Assembly: GCA_943735955.1 (NCBI GenBank) | Contig: OX030957.1 | Coordinates: 10,839,100 to 10,903,099, forward strand | Origin: Piscicola geometra | Lineage: Eukaryota > Annelida > Clitellata > Hirudinida > Piscicolidae | Direction of reading: 5' to 3' | DNA length: 64,000 bases | Part shown: positions 60,240 to 64,000 of the stretch, piece by piece | Numbering within the stretch: the stretch's first letter is position 1 | How the letters are laid out: the number at the start of each line of letters is the position of its first letter | The notes under the pieces: generated by a model | The model's database searches: none | Seen by the model: only the letters and a program-made list of their open reading frames with translations | Told to the model about the DNA's origin: nothing | Made by a program: the position numbers and the translations under genes

Positions 60240-61182
60240 TCAGAGGTCCAGCAGGATGGTCCTGGGATCTTCGATGGCTGACTTCACCTTCCTCAGAAAC
60301 GTCACCGCCTCCCTGCCGTCGACCAAGCGATGGTCGTATGTCAGCGCCAAGTACATCATCGGACGGATCTTTACCTGGTTGGTTGGTTTGGTTGGGTTGT
60401 GGTGGTGTGGTAATAGTGGAGGTGGTGGTGATGGAGAGGTGGTGGGTTGAGTGAGAGGAGTGAGTTTCAAAGACAATAATTAATCGAGTGAAAGGCGCTT
60501 TGTGCGACGGAGAAAATAGGCTCACTGTTACTAATCACAAATCCACAACATTAAGCCTAAGACTTACTTACAAGTTACAACTCCTCGAATACTCGATTTT
60601 GGGAAAGATAGACAGCCATGCTATATTAAAAAACATCATCATCATCATTATCAACACCATCGTACCTCGCCCTTGACGGCGACGGGTCGGTCGAAGATGC
60701 CGTGCATGCCGAGGATGGCGCTCTGGGGCGGGTTGATGATCGGAGTGCCCATCAGACTGCCGAAGACGCCTCCGTTGCTGATGGTGAACGTGCCGCCGTC
60801 CATGTCCTCGATCGCCAAGCGGCCTGCCTTCGCCTGTGCGGTCGTGCTTACGTGTGGCAATCATTACGAATAGGAAGTGAAGCTTCAATAAACGACACGG
60901 GGTGTGGAGACAATGGGAGAATGTGCTTAAAGATTGAGGGATGTGGCAGAGACCTTCTCTCCCAGCTCGAAGAGGCTCTTCTCGATCTCCGCGCAACTCT
61001 GCACCTGCACATTCCTCAGCACCGGCACAACCAAGCCCTGTCAAATTAAACAAACATCATCATCATCATTAAGCTCATAATAAAAGCTTATAGCTTGATA
61101 AGCCCACAATCCCACACCCACACACACACACGCACACACACACACACACACACACGCACACACACACACACACACACGCACA

Positions 61183-61255
<73 letters not shown>

Positions 61256-63523
61256 AAACAGACAGACACACACACACGCGTACCTTGGGCGTAGCGACGG
61301 CGACAGAGATATCGACGTAGTCACGGTAGACGATGTCGGTATCGTCGATGACAGCGTTTACGGCTGGTTGGTCGACCAGAGCGTACGCAGAGGCCTTCAG
61401 GAAGGGACTCATGAAGCCCAACTTGACGCCGTGCTTCTTCGCGAAGGCGTCCTTGTACGTGTTGCGCAGTTCGATGATGTTGCTGTTGTGTGGTTGTTGT
61501 TGTTGTTGTGTGGTTGTTGTTGTTGTAGTTGTTGTTGTGTGGTTGTTGTTGTTGTTGTGTGGTTGTTGCTGTGTTGTAGTTGTTGTTGCTGTGTGGTGCT
61601 TGCTGCGATAATGCGAATGACAAACTTTGGAAAATAGCAAGCATGAATAATGATGACGACGACGATAATGATGAAGATGATGATAACAACAACGACGATG
61701 ATGACTATGATGACGATGATGACGATGATGATGACGATGACGATGATGATGATGATGATGATGATGATGACCTCATGTCTACTTCGTTGAAGGTGGTCAG
61801 CATGGCACACGTGTTCTGCGCCTCCTTCAGTCTCTGCGCGATCCTCAAGCGCATCCTGTTCATCTTCACCTGCGTGGTGGTGCTGATGATGATGATGATG
61901 CTGATGAGGTTGCTGGTGATGATGATGATGCCGATGAATATGACGTCAATACTTGGAAATAAAACGCCCCCGTGAAGATTAATTAATCAATCGATCGAAA
62001 GCATGAATGGTATGAATAAGTTGATGATGATGATGATGATGTCTGTATTGAAGCATGCCACACACCCTCTCTTCTGTGCGCATCCCAGGCACAGGCTTGG
62101 ATCCATCGGTGGGAGGGGGAGGTCTACTGGCTGCTTGGGGAGTGATGGAAGCGACAGGGGTGGTCGAGAGGGGCTTGGTGGGCATGGAGGGTGGAGTGGG
62201 CGCCATGGTGGGAATGGGAGTGGATGCTGCCGGTGGTGGAGGGGCAGACGTGGTAGTGCCTGCTTCCTTTGGTGCTGCCCCTCCTTGGTGATGGTTGCTA
62301 GAAGTGATTCATCGAGAGACACGAAACACAATACGAAAGATTTCAAAAAAGTCTTGGAAAAGTAAAATCGAAGTGGAAATATGAATGTTGAACGTCTCGA
62401 ATGGCCTGTGAACGAACCAGTCCTGAGCTTGAAGAGAGGCGTGTTGGCTGTGATCTTGGCTCCGTCCTCCACCAAGAACGCCTCGATGACGCCTGCTACT
62501 GGTGCTGCTATCGGCATCGACGTCTGTCGTGTTGTGTCGGTGCTTCACCTCGAGATGGTCGTCAAAATGCTTTGTGACCTACTTAAAGTTAGTCAATGAG
62601 AAAACGAACTGAAAGGTGATTAGGCAGCGTGACACACGCATGAGGGTAACAATACCTTGTCTGTCTCAATCTCCATCACCACCTCGTCCTCCCTCACTGC
62701 ATCTCCGACGCCTGTGTGTCATGAATCGCTTGTGCACGAGTCTTTGACGTGGAAATGCATCGGTTGCACCAAATAGTCATTTACAACAACAAAACATGGA
62801 GGATCATTGAAGACACTCTCTACATCAACCCCACCACAACAACACAATACCACCACTACAACACCAGCACACCACCACACCAGCACAACACCACTACAAC
62901 ACCACCACACCAGCACAACACCACTACAACACCAGCACACCACCACTACAACACCAGCACGAACTTTTCTGGAACTTGACATCTCCCTCTGAGACTGAGT
63001 CAGCAAAGGGTGGAGACACCACCACCCTCACATCACCCCCTCCCCCAGTGGAAGCTGCTGCTGTGGAGGTGGGAGGAGGAGGAGGGGCGGAAGTGGCAGC
63101 AGGAGGACTCACTGAGGCACTCACCTGTGCACCACCACCACCACCGCCTGAAACTGATGGATGTTAAAACGAAGTTAGTGCTGAAACATGGCATTGAAAC
63201 GTGTTGATAATGAGACGATGCCATCCTGCAATGGGACCAACCCTGTATTTTGAAGAGGTCCTGTTGGGCGACCACCTTGGAGCCATCTTCAACAAGGTAC
63301 GCCAACAAGGTGCCCGAGACAGGGGATGGCACTGGCATCGAGGTCTGCAGAAGGCAGCATGTGTGTGGTGCTTGTGATTTGGTGGTCCAAGTGATTGTAT
63401 ACAACTATTCGATCGCAATAAAGCTGCGATGGATGTTTGTAAATGTCAACTGAAGCTCCATTCGAACCTTGTCGGTCTCGATCTCGCACACTGTCTCATC
63501 CTCGCTCACCTGGTCGCCAACGG
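60240..63523 (-). CDS. DLST: dihydrolipoyl succinyltransferase (2-oxoglutarate dehydrogenase E2), 5' partial, two lipoyl domains
   Basis: DLST is the core E2 enzyme of mitochondrial 2-oxoglutarate dehydrogenase and transfers succinyl from lipoamide to CoA. Eleven - strand exons (63523-63468, 63344-63242, 63147-62965, 62711-62656, 62523-62418, 62283-62066, 61869-61772, 61482-61284, 61037-60954, 60833-60666, 60374-60240) give 467 codons plus stop. Lipoyl domain 1 has [17 protein letters not shown]. Lipoyl domain 2 begins [16 protein letters not shown] and has [17 protein letters not shown]. Each has the lipoylated Lys. A Pro/Ala linker follows, then the catalytic domain: [56 protein letters not shown] and active-site DHRLVDG. 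The catalytic domain is of DLST, not DLAT, type. No subunit-binding domain is visible, as in animal DLST. The start and transit peptide are beyond the window. Confidence 0.92.
61120..61275. repeat. (CA)n microsatellite in DLST intron
   Basis: An interrupted CA tract of about 150 bp in the intron between the exons 61284-61482 and 60954-61037. It produces spurious His-Thr and Cys-Val frames. Confidence 0.93.
61484..61770. repeat. GTT-rich and (GAT/GAC)n tracts in DLST intron
   Basis: A GTTGTTGTGTG-type array (61484-61600) and a GATGAC trinucleotide array (61655-61770) fill the intron between two DLST exons almost from splice site to splice site. Confidence 0.88.
62815..62962. repeat. CCACTACAACA-type minisatellite in DLST intron
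   Basis: Short tandem units mixing ccaccac, actacaac and accagcac occupy the intron immediately downstream (on the - strand) of the linker/lipoyl-2 exon. Confidence 0.85.
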
Positions 63524-63690
63524 CTTAATGCATTGAAATGGGTTTAAAGTTTCGAATGTGGATTCTTAAATGATTGATTTGTTCAAAGAAAGGTATTATG
63601 AAACATATTGTAGATTATTCATCGATTTATGAAGATGTCTCAATATTTATTTGACTCACTGTATGTCTGCCCTGTTTACGAAAATATAGA
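63524..63690 (-). other. DLST: DLST intron start, no exon seen
   Basis: The next upstream exon, encoding the beginning of lipoyl domain 1, is not found here. It must lie within or beyond the repeat at the window edge. Confidence 0.5.
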
Positions 63691-63691
63691 A

Positions 63692-64000
63692 AACACTGCA
63701 CCACCGCACAAGCACCAAGCTCAAACCATCGCACAAGCACCAAGCTCACACCACCGCACAAGCACCAAGCTCACACCACCGCACAAGCACCAAGCTCACA
63801 CCATCGCACAAGCACCAAGCTCACACCACCGCACAAGCACCAAGCTCACACCACTGCACAAGCACCAAGCTCACACCACCTCACAAGCACCAAGCTCACA
63901 CCACCGCACAAGCACCAAGCTCACACCACTGCACAAGCACCAAGCTCACACCACCGCACAAGCACCAAGCTCACACCACTGCACAAGCACCAAGCTCACA
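63692..64000. repeat. 25-bp minisatellite reaching the window edge
   Basis: At least twelve copies of a 25-bp unit (agcaccaagctcacaccacc then gcaca), with copies alternating between cgc, tgc and ctc variants. It continues past the right edge. Confidence 0.95.

Noticed and set aside
61041..61637. Long His-Thr, Cys-Val and Leu-Cys-Gly frames on both strands
   Set aside because: They are translations of CA and GTT repeats in DLST introns. Only the DLST exon parts are real.
63692..64000. Possible CRISPR-like array of regular repeats
   Set aside because: Head-to-tail 25-bp units without spacers in eukaryotic intronic DNA. It is a minisatellite.

Overview
This is intron-rich, AT-rich animal nuclear DNA. 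Genes are split by GT-AG introns and two probable GC-AG introns. Bilaterian-type genes (teneurin, NOVA) are embedded in mobile-element relics, microsatellites and degenerate TTAGGG-type arrays. I read it as an invertebrate, possibly spiralian, but the lineage is not decided by the sequence.

Five protein genes could be rebuilt exon by exon, with splice phases matching at every junction and total coding lengths divisible by three. (1) A teneurin on the + strand, 820-38480: 30 exons, 2,716 visible codons, N-terminal start not found. It fills the first 60 percent of the window. (2) A NOVA/pasilla-type three-KH RNA-binding protein, +, 44779-46732, complete at 483 codons. (3) The mitochondrial metalloprotease ATP23, -, 48854-47511, lacking only its first exon(s) and tail-to-tail with NOVA. 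(4) A TADA2B-like SAGA adaptor, +, 51068-56899, 12 exons and 323 codons. It is divergent from a small unrecognised two-exon gene (-, 50762-50350). (5) The 2-oxoglutarate dehydrogenase E2 subunit DLST, -, 63523-60240, entering from beyond the right edge. It carries two tandem lipoyl domains where animal DLST normally has one.

The large teneurin introns and the intergenic stretches (38.5-44.6, 48.9-50.3, 56.9-60.2 kb) hold the accessory DNA. This includes a hAT transposase relic with a Harbinger-like element nested in it (26.1-27.9 kb), a second hAT family with 8-bp target duplications (51.7 and 57.7 kb), and a foldback element with a 9-bp target duplication (38.95 kb). There is also a foldback element flanked by ATCTAT (31.1 kb), CAAT-ended elements with a hairpin (24.1 and 43.7 kb), a tRNA-derived SINE family (49.8, 55.8, 59.0 kb) and an interstitial telomere-like array (15.8 kb). 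Large simple or tandem repeats include a 660-bp GT tract immediately after a GC splice donor.

The genes do not form a functional cluster. Teneurin acts in cell adhesion and NOVA in alternative splicing. TADA2B acts in histone acetylation. ATP23 and DLST act in mitochondria. No CRISPR array, operon, rRNA or intact tRNA gene was seen.
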